From Syntrophaceae bacterium (GTDB lineage: Bacteria; Desulfobacterota; BSN033; UBA1163), in NCBI GenBank assembly GCA_013388635.1, contig JACAEX010000082.1, forward strand, positions 1 to 38,464: a DNA stretch of 38,464 bases. Direction: 5' to 3'. The position numbers were made by a program, and so were the translations under genes. Every line of letters starts with the position of its first letter. Position 1 is the stretch's first letter. Below, piece after piece: positions 23,616-31,395 of this stretch. A model generated the notes under the pieces. That model did not search any database, was not told the origin of the DNA, and saw only the letters and a list, made by a program, of their open reading frames with translations.

Positions 23616-24272
23616 TTGAAATATAATAAGGTTCCTGAGGCCACTATCAGGAGACTGTCACGATATTCAAGGTGCTTGGAGCAGATGGATGAAGCAGGGG
23701 AGAAGGTTGTCTCCTCTGCGCAGCTCGCAGGAAGGTGCATGGTCAATGCCGCTCAGGTGAGAAAGGATCTGGCCTACTTCGGTGAGTTTGGGATTCGAGG
23801 GGTGGGCTACTATGTGAAAGACCTGCTTGCAGACATCAAACGGATCCTGGGTCTCAATAGGGAGTGGAGGATGGCTGTCATCGGCGTAGGAAATCTTGGG
23901 TCCGCCCTCCTCTCGTACAGGGATTTTCTGAAACAGAACTATAAAATTGTGGCAGCCTTCGATATCGATCCTCCAAAGGTGATCGGACGGGTTTCAGAGA
24001 AGTTGGGCAAGCCGGTGGAGATCCTGCACGTCAATCGTCTCAAAGAAGTTGCCAAGGAAAGGCTGATCGAAATCGGGCTGATCACCACCCCTCCGTCAGA
24101 GGCGCAGAAGGTGGCCGATATGTTAGTCGATGCGGAGATCAGAGGTATCCTCAACTTTGCGCCCACCCAGATTACCGTACCAGAAGGATATGTGGTGAAG
24201 GATGTCTTTTTCACCACCATTCTCGACAACCTGGCCTATCTTTTATCCAATTATAATGAAGGTCGTCGATGA
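23616..24272 (+). CDS. rex: Redox-sensing transcriptional repressor Rex
   Basis: Cytoplasmic repressor that leaves DNA when NADH binds, controlling fermentative and respiratory genes in anaerobes. The 218 residues are the normal size. Residues 1-75 form the winged helix with the conserved QVRKDLAYFGEFGIRGVGY. The Rossmann domain carries GVGNLGSALL (about 91-100), and the C-terminal helix DVFFTTILDNLAYLL swaps between subunits. The start is TTG at 23616, with AAAGGGG 10 nt upstream; KVPEATIRRL immediately after is the family's usual N-terminus. It stands alone downstream of the multiheme operon. Candidate target: the inverted repeat at 10399-10420, but its spacing differs from the normal Rex site. 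Confidence 0.96.
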   Translation: MKYNKVPEATIRRLSRYSRCLEQMDEAGEKVVSSAQLAGRCMVNAAQVRKDLAYFGEFGIRGVGYYVKDLLADIKRILGLNREWRMAVIGVGNLGSALLSYRDFLKQNYKIVAAFDIDPPKVIGRVSEKLGKPVEILHVNRLKEVAKERLIEIGLITTPPSEAQKVADMLVDAEIRGILNFAPTQITVPEGYVVKDVFFTTILDNLAYLLSNYNEGRR

Positions 24273-24345
24273 GAGGAAGAGGATTATCCCTCGGAGAAAC
24301 GCCGGAATCGCCCTAAAGATTTTAAGCAACATTTTAAGGAAGGCT

Positions 24346-24396
24346 AAGGCTGAGGTTTAAAGCGAATTTGTGGTCATTCGCCTTGTCCTCAACCTT
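24346..24396. terminator. Nested hairpin between rex and the hydroxylase gene
   Basis: AAGGCTGAGG (24346-24355) and CCTCAACCTT (24387-24396) pair with a single mismatch, enclosing GCGAAT (24362-24367) and ATTCGC (24376-24381). It lies between two convergent genes and may work as a shared terminator, though no T-tract is visible. Confidence 0.4.
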
Positions 24397-24411
24397 AACC
24401 TATCTCACCCT

Positions 24412-26601
24412 TCAGGCCTTCTTCAGGGCCTCAAGGACAGTACTGGGGCTGAGAGGGATACGCCTGATCCGAACGCCCGTCGCATTGAAGAATGCATTTG
24501 CCACTGCAGGCGCTGCAGGAGGTACGCCCACCTCCCCGATGCCACCGATCTTTTCACTGCTTTTGACAATGTGAACCTCGATTTCAGGAACCTCGCTCAT
24601 CCGCATTACTTTATAATCATCAAAATTGGCCGATTTGACGCCACCGTTGGCAAACCTGACCTCCTCCTTCAGTGCTGTGCTAAGAGATATGATGACCCCT
24701 CCTTCTATCTGAGCCACCAGGGGATCTGGGTTCACCACTGGTCCACAATCCACAGCCACCACAATCCGGTGGACCTTGATCGTACCCTCTTTTTTATTCA
24801 CCGAAATTTCTGCCACCTCGGCCACCCAGCTTCCGAAGCACGCATGCTGGGCAATTCCCCGGCCTTCGCCTTTTGGAATGGGTTTTCCCCAACCGGCCTT
24901 TTCAGCGGCAATTTCAAGCACCCGGCGAGCCCGCATATTGTTCTTCAAGTTCTGGAGGCGAAACTCAAGGGGATCCTTTCCTGCTGCGTGGGCTAGCTCG
25001 TCGATGAAGGACTCAATCACAAAGGCATTGGGACCGTTCTGAACCGAACGCCAAGGTGCGACAGGGGCTGGCAGGCCGGAGATAAGGAATTCTATTGAGA
25101 GGTTTGGTATCTCATACTGAATTCGGTTATTCCACATTGTCGACCCCGGAGCATCCGCAAGCCCCCACAGGCAATAGAAATCGATCCCACCTTTTATTGC
25201 AGCAGGAGCGATGTCTTTCAAAATGGACGGGCTGACCACCTTGTGAGACCATCCGACCAACTGCCCCTGGCTGTCGAGCCCGGCCTCGATCCGGTGAGAG
25301 GCAGGGGCACGAAACGCATCGTATCTGATGTCTTCTTCTCTTGTCCACAGAACCTTCACCGGTTTTTCAACCGCCTTTGAAATGGCGACCGCCTCGGCCA
25401 CGAAATCCGGTCTTGCCCTTCTACCTAAGCCGCACCCTAAGAATGTGGTGTTGATATTGATCTTTTCCGGCGGCAGTCCCGATACATTGGAAGCGACCAT
25501 CAGCGCACCTGTCTGAGTTTGAGTGGGCGCCCATACCTCGCATCGGTCACTGCGCACATAAGCCGTGCAGTTTATAGGTTCCATCAGCGCATGGGCGACA
25601 TAAGGGACGAAGTAGGTGGCTTCGATCTTTTTGCTCGCCTCACCAATCACTTTTTTTGCGTCGCCCGTGTTGACCACGGAGGCCATTGGTTTGTTCAGGT
25701 CCTCTAAGAGAGATTTCTCAATAAATTCATTATCCATCTCTGGAAGGACCCCCTTGTCCCACTTCACTTTAAGGGCATCCCGGCCTTTCAAAGCCGCATC
25801 GATAGACGACGCACAGACGGCGATCCCCTGAGGGATCTGGACAACCTTTTTCACCCCTTCGATCTGTTCCGCTGCTTTCTGATCGAACGAAAGGGGTTTT
25901 GCCCCATAAGCAGGTGGCCGTGCAACGACAGCATAATGTAAATCCTTAAGCGTAACATCAAGACCAAACACTGCCTTACCATTCACCTTTGCCGGTACAT
26001 CTACACGGGGCATGGGTTTGCCGATATATCTGAACTCTTCCTCCTTCTTCAGCGGAGGGTCTTTTGGAACTTCCAGTTTGGCTGCTTTTAAGCAGAGTTT
26101 GCCGTAAGTGAGGGTCCGGCCGCTCTTTGCGTGTCTCACCGTATTCATGAAGGCCTTGCATTCTTCCTCGGGAACCTTCCAGGTCTCCGCTGCGGCTTTG
26201 ATGAGCATTGCCCGACCGGCGGCACCTACTTTTCGCAAGGGTTCATAAAACCCTCTCACGCTTGCGCTCGCTACAGTAATTTGGGCAGGTAAGAGTGGAT
26301 TTTTATATTCTGGCCTTGCTCCGCCCTGGCGGATCCGAATCTGTTTCCAGTCTGCTTCTAACTCATCTGCGATGATCATGGAATGCGCGGTCAGGACGCC
26401 CTGTCCCATCTCGGAATTGCCAATGAATATCGTGACCTTGTTGTCGGAGGTGATCTTAAACCATGCGTAGGGGCTGAAACTGTCCATTTCAGACGCATTG
26501 AGAAGCCGATGGCCAAAAGGGGTGGCAGACACTCCGATGGTTAAGCCAGCGGCTGCCAGGGAGCTCTTTAAAAAAGCACGTCTCGTGATCGATGTTCTCA
26601 T
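24412..26601 (-). CDS. Molybdenum hydroxylase large subunit, periplasmic (isoquinoline 1-oxidoreductase beta-like)
   Basis: Xanthine dehydrogenase/aldehyde oxidase-family catalytic subunit, 729 residues. The Tat signal TRRAFLKSSLAAAGL starts a few residues in. Molybdopterin-binding blocks include NSEMGQGV near the start and ATYFVPYVAHALMEPINCTA, GCGLGRRARPDF and APWRSVQNGPNAFVIES later. The catalytic glutamate lies in GIGEVGVPP near residue 690. Tat export, and fusion of the two halves as in IorB, indicate a periplasmic enzyme that hydroxylates an aldehyde or N-heterocycle and gives electrons to a cytochrome. The substrate is not determinable. ATG 26601 follows AGGAGGTG and overlaps the small-subunit stop by 4 nt (ATGA). 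The longer frame to 26682 is not needed. Confidence 0.91.
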   Translation of the reverse strand: MRTSITRRAFLKSSLAAAGLTIGVSATPFGHRLLNASEMDSFSPYAWFKITSDNKVTIFIGNSEMGQGVLTAHSMIIADELEADWKQIRIRQGGARPEYKNPLLPAQITVASASVRGFYEPLRKVGAAGRAMLIKAAAETWKVPEEECKAFMNTVRHAKSGRTLTYGKLCLKAAKLEVPKDPPLKKEEEFRYIGKPMPRVDVPAKVNGKAVFGLDVTLKDLHYAVVARPPAYGAKPLSFDQKAAEQIEGVKKVVQIPQGIAVCASSIDAALKGRDALKVKWDKGVLPEMDNEFIEKSLLEDLNKPMASVVNTGDAKKVIGEASKKIEATYFVPYVAHALMEPINCTAYVRSDRCEVWAPTQTQTGALMVASNVSGLPPEKININTTFLGCGLGRRARPDFVAEAVAISKAVEKPVKVLWTREEDIRYDAFRAPASHRIEAGLDSQGQLVGWSHKVVSPSILKDIAPAAIKGGIDFYCLWGLADAPGSTMWNNRIQYEIPNLSIEFLISGLPAPVAPWRSVQNGPNAFVIESFIDELAHAAGKDPLEFRLQNLKNNMRARRVLEIAAEKAGWGKPIPKGEGRGIAQHACFGSWVAEVAEISVNKKEGTIKVHRIVVAVDCGPVVNPDPLVAQIEGGVIISLSTALKEEVRFANGGVKSANFDDYKVMRMSEVPEIEVHIVKSSEKIGGIGEVGVPPAAPAVANAFFNATGVRIRRIPLSPSTVLEALKKA

Positions 26602-27065
26602 GATTTCTTCACCTCCTTTCTCATCATCTGAACCGCGGTCCTGATGCCCCGTTTGATTCGCGGATAGGTTCCGCACCGGCAAATCACGTCATCCATCTTG
26701 GCGATGACCTGCTCCGCACTGGGAGTGGGCTTTTCTGAGAGGAGGGCTGCTACCTGCATGATCACCCCGGGCTGACAGTAGCCGCACTGAACAACCTGTT
26801 CCTTGATCCAGGCCTTTTTGACAGGGTGATTCTCCGGGAGCCCTTCGATGGTGGTGATCTTCTTTCGCTGGACCTCGCCAACGGTAATGGTGCAGGATCT
26901 CACTGCTTTTCCATCCACATGGACCGTACAGGCCCCGCATTCTCCGATCCCGCAACTGTACTTGGTGCCCTTGAGGTTGAGGTAATCCCTGAGAACCCAG
27001 AGCAAGGGCACATCTTTGGAAACATCCACCTGAAAGACCTTGCCATTGACATTCAGAGAAATCAT
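26598..27065 (-). CDS. Molybdenum hydroxylase (2Fe-2S) small subunit
   Basis: A 155-residue iron-sulfur subunit of the hydroxylase, IorA/CoxS type. The plant-ferredoxin-like [2Fe-2S] site uses C38, C43, C46 and C58 (YSCGIGECGAC, then C). The second cluster in the helical domain uses C94, C97, C129 and C131 (QCGYCQPG, then CRCGTYPRI). It passes electrons from the molybdenum site to an external acceptor. No own signal peptide is present; it would cross the membrane with the Tat-signal-bearing large subunit. No FAD subunit is encoded nearby, consistent with a cytochrome or other periplasmic acceptor. ATG 27065 has AAAGGAGGGG upstream, and the large-subunit start overlaps its stop. Confidence 0.93.
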   Translation of the reverse strand: MISLNVNGKVFQVDVSKDVPLLWVLRDYLNLKGTKYSCGIGECGACTVHVDGKAVRSCTITVGEVQRKKITTIEGLPENHPVKKAWIKEQVVQCGYCQPGVIMQVAALLSEKPTPSAEQVIAKMDDVICRCGTYPRIKRGIRTAVQMMRKEVKKS

Positions 27066-27124
27066 AGTCCCCTCCTTTCTTCTATGGATTCACCGTAAAC
27101 CCTCTAATGACCCGGATGAGGCTT

Positions 27125-27153
27125 ATAATGGCAATAATCAAACATTTTGTCAA
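27125..27153 (-). promoter_or_regulatory. Putative promoter of the molybdenum hydroxylase operon
   Basis: On the minus strand TTGACA (27148-27153), a 17-nt spacer and CATTAT (27125-27130). The leader is about 50 nt. Confidence 0.6.
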
Positions 27154-27174
27154 GAAAAAGTGTAACAGGGAGAT

Positions 27175-27198
27175 CTGACCAGTGGATCAACTGGACAG
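27175..27198 (-). terminator. Hairpin after the isochorismatase-family gene
   Basis: CTGACCAGT (27175-27183) and ACTGGACAG (27190-27198) pair around GGATCA with one internal mismatch, 4 nt past the stop codon of the minus-strand gene. No T-tract, so termination is uncertain. Confidence 0.35.
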
Positions 27199-27201
27199 AT
27201 T

Positions 27202-27819
27202 CTATTGTTCCTTAGAAGACTTCAGCATCTGGGCCAACTCCTCACAAGTGAGAAGGTAGGCGAAGCCAAAACCTAAGTTCTTCAATGTGGCGAGGTGGAG
27301 TTCACGCCTTCGAGTAGCTGTCCCGTCGATCAGAAAGAAGACCCGGTAGTCTTTCATAAAGGCATCCCGGGCCGTGGTCTCGCAGCAAAGGTTGGTCATC
27401 ACCCCTGAGATGATCAGGTCTCGAATCCCTCTGGACTGAAGAATCCTTTCCAGATCGGTCTGAAAGAAGGCGCTGTAACGCTTCTTGGGAAGGACCGTGT
27501 CTTTGGGTCCGATCCTGATTTCCGGAAGGAATTCCCAGTCTTCTGTCCCATCCATGATTAGCTCTCCCCACCAGTCTCGTAGAAGGCCGCCGTCTGAGAC
27601 TGGGTCGGTATGGCCATGCTGGGTGAAGATGACAGGGATCTCTCTGCCCCGACAAAACCGGATCACCTCCAAGATATTCTCCAGAATAGGTAGAACGATG
27701 CGACGAAAATAGTTCTGCATATCGATGACGATCAGGGCCGCATGATCGGGGTCGACCCTCGCCTTTCTCTCGCGGTAGTGCTCCAATTCTATTAAGACGT
27801 CCTGGAGATCAAGTTTCAT
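27202..27819 (-). CDS. Isochorismatase-family cysteine hydrolase
   Basis: About 205 residues from ATG 27819. The catalytic triad of the family is visible: D33 in VIDMQNYF, K112 in KKRYSAFF and C145 in VMTNLCCETTARDAF. This fold includes nicotinamidases, N-carbamoylsarcosine amidases and ureidoacrylate hydrolases, so a soluble amidohydrolase is likely; the substrate cannot be assigned. A longer frame begins at 27831, but ATG 27819 overlaps the upstream isomerase stop in an ATGA junction and is preceded by AGAGGGG, so it is preferred. It is the distal gene of a possible M20 peptidase - isomerase - hydrolase operon. Confidence 0.9.
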   Translation of the reverse strand: MKLDLQDVLIELEHYRERKARVDPDHAALIVIDMQNYFRRIVLPILENILEVIRFCRGREIPVIFTQHGHTDPVSDGGLLRDWWGELIMDGTEDWEFLPEIRIGPKDTVLPKKRYSAFFQTDLERILQSRGIRDLIISGVMTNLCCETTARDAFMKDYRVFFLIDGTATRRRELHLATLKNLGFGFAYLLTCEELAQMLKSSKEQ

Positions 27820-28388
27820 CCCCTCTTCCATTTCGGGTTATCAATGAGTAGGGGTTTTCCATTCCTTTCGACCAAGATTTTGGCAAATCCCGTCCTCTCG
27901 ATATCGCCATAATTATGGCCTGCGTCTCCGGGGTAGACAGCAAAGAAGATAAAGGGCGTTGACCCGGTGTTGACCATACGGTGGCCCCAGTAGGGAGGGA
28001 TGTAGGCCAAGATCCCGGGCCCCATATCAATGGACTCCAGATCTCCCTTCTCCGTTTGTATCAGGAGACAACCCTTGCCTTCCAGACCGAGATAGACCTC
28101 GGAGGTGTCGGGCCGTCTGTGGTAGTGACCCTTGGTCATGAAGTATTCATCGCCAACCTTGCCCGGACTGATCTTGGTGGTGGCCAGCTGGAGATGTCCA
28201 TTTTCTTCGGGCAGCACCCTCTCACTGAAGGAATAGATGATCGGGTCCTCCTTCTCGAGAATTCGGAGTTCCGCATCTGTATCAAGAAACATGCCCCTCA
28301 TGTCGCTCAGCTTTCGTATATTGGTTCGATCATGGGGGAGTAGTTCACCCGTTTTAAAATCGAGATGCATTGAAAAAGGTCTCATCAT
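27816..28388 (-). CDS. Cupin-type (archaeal-type) glucose-6-phosphate isomerase
   Basis: Interconverts glucose-6-phosphate and fructose-6-phosphate using a metal-dependent cupin fold unrelated to classical Pgi. The 190 residues carry the family signature TKGHYHRRPDTSEVYLGLEGKG, with metal ligands H88, H90, E97 and H136 (PPYWGHRMVN). VYPGDAGHNYGDIERTGF is the conserved C-terminal block. The N-terminal segment is typical as well. GGAGG precedes tandem ATGs at 28388 and 28385, the first being slightly better placed. It overlaps the hydrolase by 4 nt and lies 78 nt after the M20 peptidase. This enzyme type is mostly archaeal, so its presence suggests transfer or a gluconeogenic specialisation (inference). 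Confidence 0.9.
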   Translation of the reverse strand: MMRPFSMHLDFKTGELLPHDRTNIRKLSDMRGMFLDTDAELRILEKEDPIIYSFSERVLPEENGHLQLATTKISPGKVGDEYFMTKGHYHRRPDTSEVYLGLEGKGCLLIQTEKGDLESIDMGPGILAYIPPYWGHRMVNTGSTPFIFFAVYPGDAGHNYGDIERTGFAKILVERNGKPLLIDNPKWKRG

Positions 28389-28466
28389 CCCTACCTCCGG
28401 TAAATACGAAATTTAAATATCGGGTGAAGCGCCCGTTCAGAACCAATCCGAAACAAATTCGAATGC

Positions 28467-29678
28467 TCAATGACCAGAATTCAAAGCATGTTTAGAACAT
28501 TTGAATTGATGACCTGACAAAAACCGAAGAACGATCAGCCCATAGATCTGGGCAGCCTGGATCAGAGCCTCCACCTCTACCGACTCGTTCGTCGTATGGG
28601 ATTGATCCGTTCCTCCGGGGCCCAGGATGAGCGTGGGAATGTGGAATTGGTTGACATAGAAGCGGCCGTCCGTGAATCCAGTGAATCCCTTCAGCTCCGG
28701 CCTCTCTCCTCGTATCTCTTCAATTGCATCCAGGGAGATGCGGACGATCTCTTCACCGGAGCCGCTCTCACAGGGTTCAGCAAAATCGATCTCCTCGATC
28801 TGATATTGGAATGAGGGGTCCTGGACTTGAAGCGAATCTAAAGATTCTTCGATTTCTCTCAGAACCCCCTCTCTCTCTTCGTTCGGCAGCATCCTCCGAT
28901 CCAGTTCAATCTCACATCTCTCAGGAACGATATTGATCTTCGTCCCACCTTGAATCGTTCCGATGTTAAACGTCGGCCTTCCGACCAAGGGATGTTCCTT
29001 CTCCAGGGGAATGAAATTTATTTGGTCGATGGCCTTCATCATCTTCTCAATCGCATTGGTACCCAGGTGGGGTTTGGAACCGTGGGCCGATCTCCCGAGG
29101 GTGGAAATCCTCAGCCAGAGAGCTCCTTTCTCGGCGATCACCGGGTCGAGGCCTGTAGGTTCTCCCACAATGGCGGCATCGCCTTGAATCACTCGCCTCC
29201 GAGTCAAAAAACCCATGCCCTGATGACCGTGAGATTCCTCGTCGGAGACGAGATGGAGGATCACGGCGCCCCGATCAGCAGGGGCGTTCGAGCGATTGAT
29301 CATGGAGATGGCGTGAAGAAAGGAGGCGATCCCACTCTTCATATCGGATGCACCCCTGCCATAGATCCTTCCCTTTTCCAGCCTTCCCTGGAAGGGAGGG
29401 TACTTCCATTGACCCGGATCGCCGGCAGGGACGACATCGACATGGCCATTGAAGATGAGCTTTCGACCTCCTCTTCCCCATCTCTTTTCAGCAACGATGT
29501 TCCATCTCCCCTTTGGAGAGAGGAGGGTTTTAATGCTGAAGCCCATCTTTGAGAGAATAGGTTTTAAAAAGAGGAAGGCCCTCTTCTCATTGCCCGGCGG
29601 GTTTTCCGTCGGTATTCGGATCAGCTGGGTGGTCAGGTCGATCAGCTCCCTTTTCCGAACGAGACGATCGAGATTCAT
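28467..29678 (-). CDS. M20-family metallohydrolase (ArgE/DapE-like)
   Basis: A 403-residue dinuclear-zinc hydrolase. Metal and catalytic residues are H79 and D81 in GHVDVVPAG, D112 in GRGASDMKSG, and E147/E148 in SDEESHG. EPTGL and SAHGSKPHLGTNAI, which mark the dimerisation/lid domain, follow, and the C-terminal GPGGTDQSHTTNE carries the last metal histidine. ArgE, DapE and carboxypeptidase-like deacylases share this plan and cannot be separated by eye. The start ATG 29678 has AAGGAG at good spacing. The last dozen residues (FKCSKHALNSGH) look like an unconserved tail. First gene of a probable operon with the isomerase and hydrolase. Confidence 0.9.
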   Translation of the reverse strand: MNLDRLVRKRELIDLTTQLIRIPTENPPGNEKRAFLFLKPILSKMGFSIKTLLSPKGRWNIVAEKRWGRGGRKLIFNGHVDVVPAGDPGQWKYPPFQGRLEKGRIYGRGASDMKSGIASFLHAISMINRSNAPADRGAVILHLVSDEESHGHQGMGFLTRRRVIQGDAAIVGEPTGLDPVIAEKGALWLRISTLGRSAHGSKPHLGTNAIEKMMKAIDQINFIPLEKEHPLVGRPTFNIGTIQGGTKINIVPERCEIELDRRMLPNEEREGVLREIEESLDSLQVQDPSFQYQIEEIDFAEPCESGSGEEIVRISLDAIEEIRGERPELKGFTGFTDGRFYVNQFHIPTLILGPGGTDQSHTTNESVEVEALIQAAQIYGLIVLRFLSGHQFKCSKHALNSGH

Positions 29679-29699
29679 TCTTTGGCTCCTTCAAATTTT

Positions 29700-29728
29700 A
29701 TGTTACAAAGAAAAGAGGTAGAAGGCAA
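29700..29728 (-). promoter_or_regulatory. Putative promoter of the M20 peptidase operon
   Basis: On the minus strand TTGCCT (29723-29728), a 17-nt spacer and TAACAT (29700-29705), 22 nt upstream of the ATG at 29678. Confidence 0.4.
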
Positions 29729-29739
29729 CCTAAAAATCG

Positions 29740-29767
29740 TTGCATTCTTCTTAAAGCATGGTATAAA
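29740..29767 (+). promoter_or_regulatory. Putative promoter of the DUF4124 operon
   Basis: TTGCAT (29740-29745), a 16-nt spacer and TATAAA (29762-29767), divergent to the M20 promoter and about 10-20 nt before the DUF4124 start. Confidence 0.5.
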
Positions 29768-29784
29768 TAGAACATGACCATAGA

Positions 29785-30342
29785 GTGGGAGGCGACCGTC
29801 TGAAGACGATTTCTCTCTCTTTTTTTATTCTGATCTTATTGATCCGATCGGCCTTTGCCTGGGGTGGAGAGGTTTATAAGTGGGTTGATGAAAGAGGCAC
29901 GGTCCATTTTGACGAAGACCCATACAAAGTTCCGGAGATGTTTAGGGACAGGGTCGAAAGAATCGTCGTTCCGGATGCGTTGGATGAGCCCATGAAACCT
30001 CTGGAAGAAACCCCTCCTCCTTCTGTGGCCGAGGCTGAGAGACCGAGGGTCTCGCCATCCCCTCCTCCTTCCGGGTTTGTCCCATTTGATAAGTTCAAAC
30101 ACATCACAGAGGGCATGAGCGAAGCCGAGGTCTTGAGCCGTCTTGGCCCTCCGACTCAGGAAGTGAGAGACGAAGCAGAGGTCAAGGGCTATTACACTCC
30201 AGGGTCGATGGTGAAGAGGGAAGTGGTGATCAAGAGGTACTATTACATCGGGGATCCTGACCTTGGGGAGAGGACCACCGTCATCCATTTTAAGAATGGA
30301 GTGGTCACCAAGATCGAGAGGATCTTCCCTCCCACCTGGTAG
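29785..30342 (+). CDS. Exported DUF4124-domain protein
   Basis: About 185 residues, with a signal peptide (LKTISLSFFILILLIRSAFA) followed immediately by the DUF4124 module GGEVYKWVDERGTVHFDEDP. A proline-rich linker (about 75-105) leads to a C-terminal domain with FKHITEGMSEAEVLSRLGPP and TVIHFKNGVVTKIERIFPP, which resembles small SmpA/OmlA- or SH3-like folds. The first candidate start, GTG 29785, has no ribosome-binding site. GGGAGG lies about 7 nt before a CTG at 29800, so an unusual CTG start just before KTISLS is possible. It is followed 17 nt later by the signal peptidase gene. Function unknown; probably an envelope protein. Confidence 0.75.
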   Translation: MGGDRLKTISLSFFILILLIRSAFAWGGEVYKWVDERGTVHFDEDPYKVPEMFRDRVERIVVPDALDEPMKPLEETPPPSVAEAERPRVSPSPPPSGFVPFDKFKHITEGMSEAEVLSRLGPPTQEVRDEAEVKGYYTPGSMVKREVVIKRYYYIGDPDLGERTTVIHFKNGVVTKIERIFPPTW

Positions 30343-30359
30343 TAACCCCTTGATGGGGG

Positions 30360-30875
30360 ATGGAAGCTTCACGGATGGTTCTGAATAAGAAGATTCGCCA
30401 GTTCTTCCTTCCATCTCTCACCCCCGCATTCCTGGTGAGGGCCCTTGCGGTTGCCCTTGCGGCCTACCTATTTTTTGGATATCTCTGCACCCCCCTCCTC
30501 ATCCATGGCCAGAGCATGGAGCCCGCCTATCGAAACGGGGGATTCAACTTCTGCTGGAGGGGGCGATATCTTTTTTCAAACCCAAAAAGGTACGAGGTGG
30601 TAGCCGTACGTTTTGCCGGAGAAAAGGTGATGCTCCTCAAGCGTGTGGTCGCATTGGAGGGCGAATGGGTGGAATTTCGTGACGGCAAGCTTTTTGTCAA
30701 TGGAAGGGAGATCGACGAGCCTTATGTCCGTTACCCATGTCACTGGAACCTTCCGCCTCGCCGGGTGGAAAGGGATTGCGTCTATGTGGTGGGCGATAAT
30801 CGGAACATGGCCATTGAAAATCATCTCCTCGGACAGGTCTCCATCAGACGCATTGCAGGGGTGCCTTTATGGTGA
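30360..30875 (+). CDS. lepB: Signal peptidase I, S26 family
   Basis: Serine/lysine-dyad leader peptidase that removes signal peptides at the outer face of the cytoplasmic membrane. The 171 residues contain one N-terminal helix (about 23-43), the nucleophile S52 in GQSMEP, the general base K94 in LLKRVVALEGE, and the GDNR box at 145-148. After GDNR the usual SxDSR is replaced by NMAIENHLLGQV, so it is a divergent, short, single-TM member, less than typical LepB length. The gene symbol is therefore used in the broad sense. It follows the DUF4124 gene by 17 nt and overlaps the next gene by 7 nt. ATG 30375 is an alternative start. Confidence 0.88.
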   Translation: MEASRMVLNKKIRQFFLPSLTPAFLVRALAVALAAYLFFGYLCTPLLIHGQSMEPAYRNGGFNFCWRGRYLFSNPKRYEVVAVRFAGEKVMLLKRVVALEGEWVEFRDGKLFVNGREIDEPYVRYPCHWNLPPRRVERDCVYVVGDNRNMAIENHLLGQVSIRRIAGVPLW

Positions 30876-31369
30876 AGTTTCGATCGATCATCATCGGGGT
30901 ATTGGTTGTGGCCGTCGGGATAGGGATGGTTCTCTACCTCTCTCCGAGTGAAGAGAAGAAGATAAAGAAGCAATTTCGTCTGCTGGCGGAATGGGTATCC
31001 AAAGAGCCTGGCGAGACCCCTGTGACCATGGCCCATAAGGCCAAGAGCATCGGGACGCTATTCGATCAGACCTGCGAGTTTAAGATCCCTGCCTATTCAT
31101 TTTCAGGAAGTTACACGCCAGAAGAGATCTCCGGCTATGCCACCCAGGGCAGGCTATCGTTTTCACAACTCGATTTGAGATTTTATGATCTCCAGATCGT
31201 CTTTCCGGAGAAGGAGATCGCCAGAGTAACCTTCACGGCTCGACTGACCGGGAAACTGGCTGTGGGAGAGTCGGTCAATGAGGCCCACGAAGTTGAATCG
31301 ATCTTAAAGAAGATCGAAAAGAGATGGCTCTTCAGCCAATTTGAAGCGGTCGAGGTCTTGAAAAAGTAG
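30869..31369 (+). CDS. Membrane-anchored protein of unknown function
   Basis: A 166-residue protein with one N-terminal helix (about 6-24) and an extracytoplasmic domain that has no recognised motif. Alternating hydrophobic strands (LSFSQLDLRFYDLQIVF, ARVTFTARLTGKL) and a VESILKKIEKRWLFSQFEAVEV ending suggest an NTF2/SnoaL-like alpha-beta fold. It contains one cysteine and no catalytic pattern. The ATG overlaps the signal peptidase stop by 7 nt, so translation is coupled. Convergent with the MBL hydrolase gene 26 nt further on. Confidence 0.7.
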   Translation: MVKFRSIIIGVLVVAVGIGMVLYLSPSEEKKIKKQFRLLAEWVSKEPGETPVTMAHKAKSIGTLFDQTCEFKIPAYSFSGSYTPEEISGYATQGRLSFSQLDLRFYDLQIVFPEKEIARVTFTARLTGKLAVGESVNEAHEVESILKKIEKRWLFSQFEAVEVLKK

Positions 31370-31395
31370 AGGGACTCTCATCCCCTGGGAGTGAT

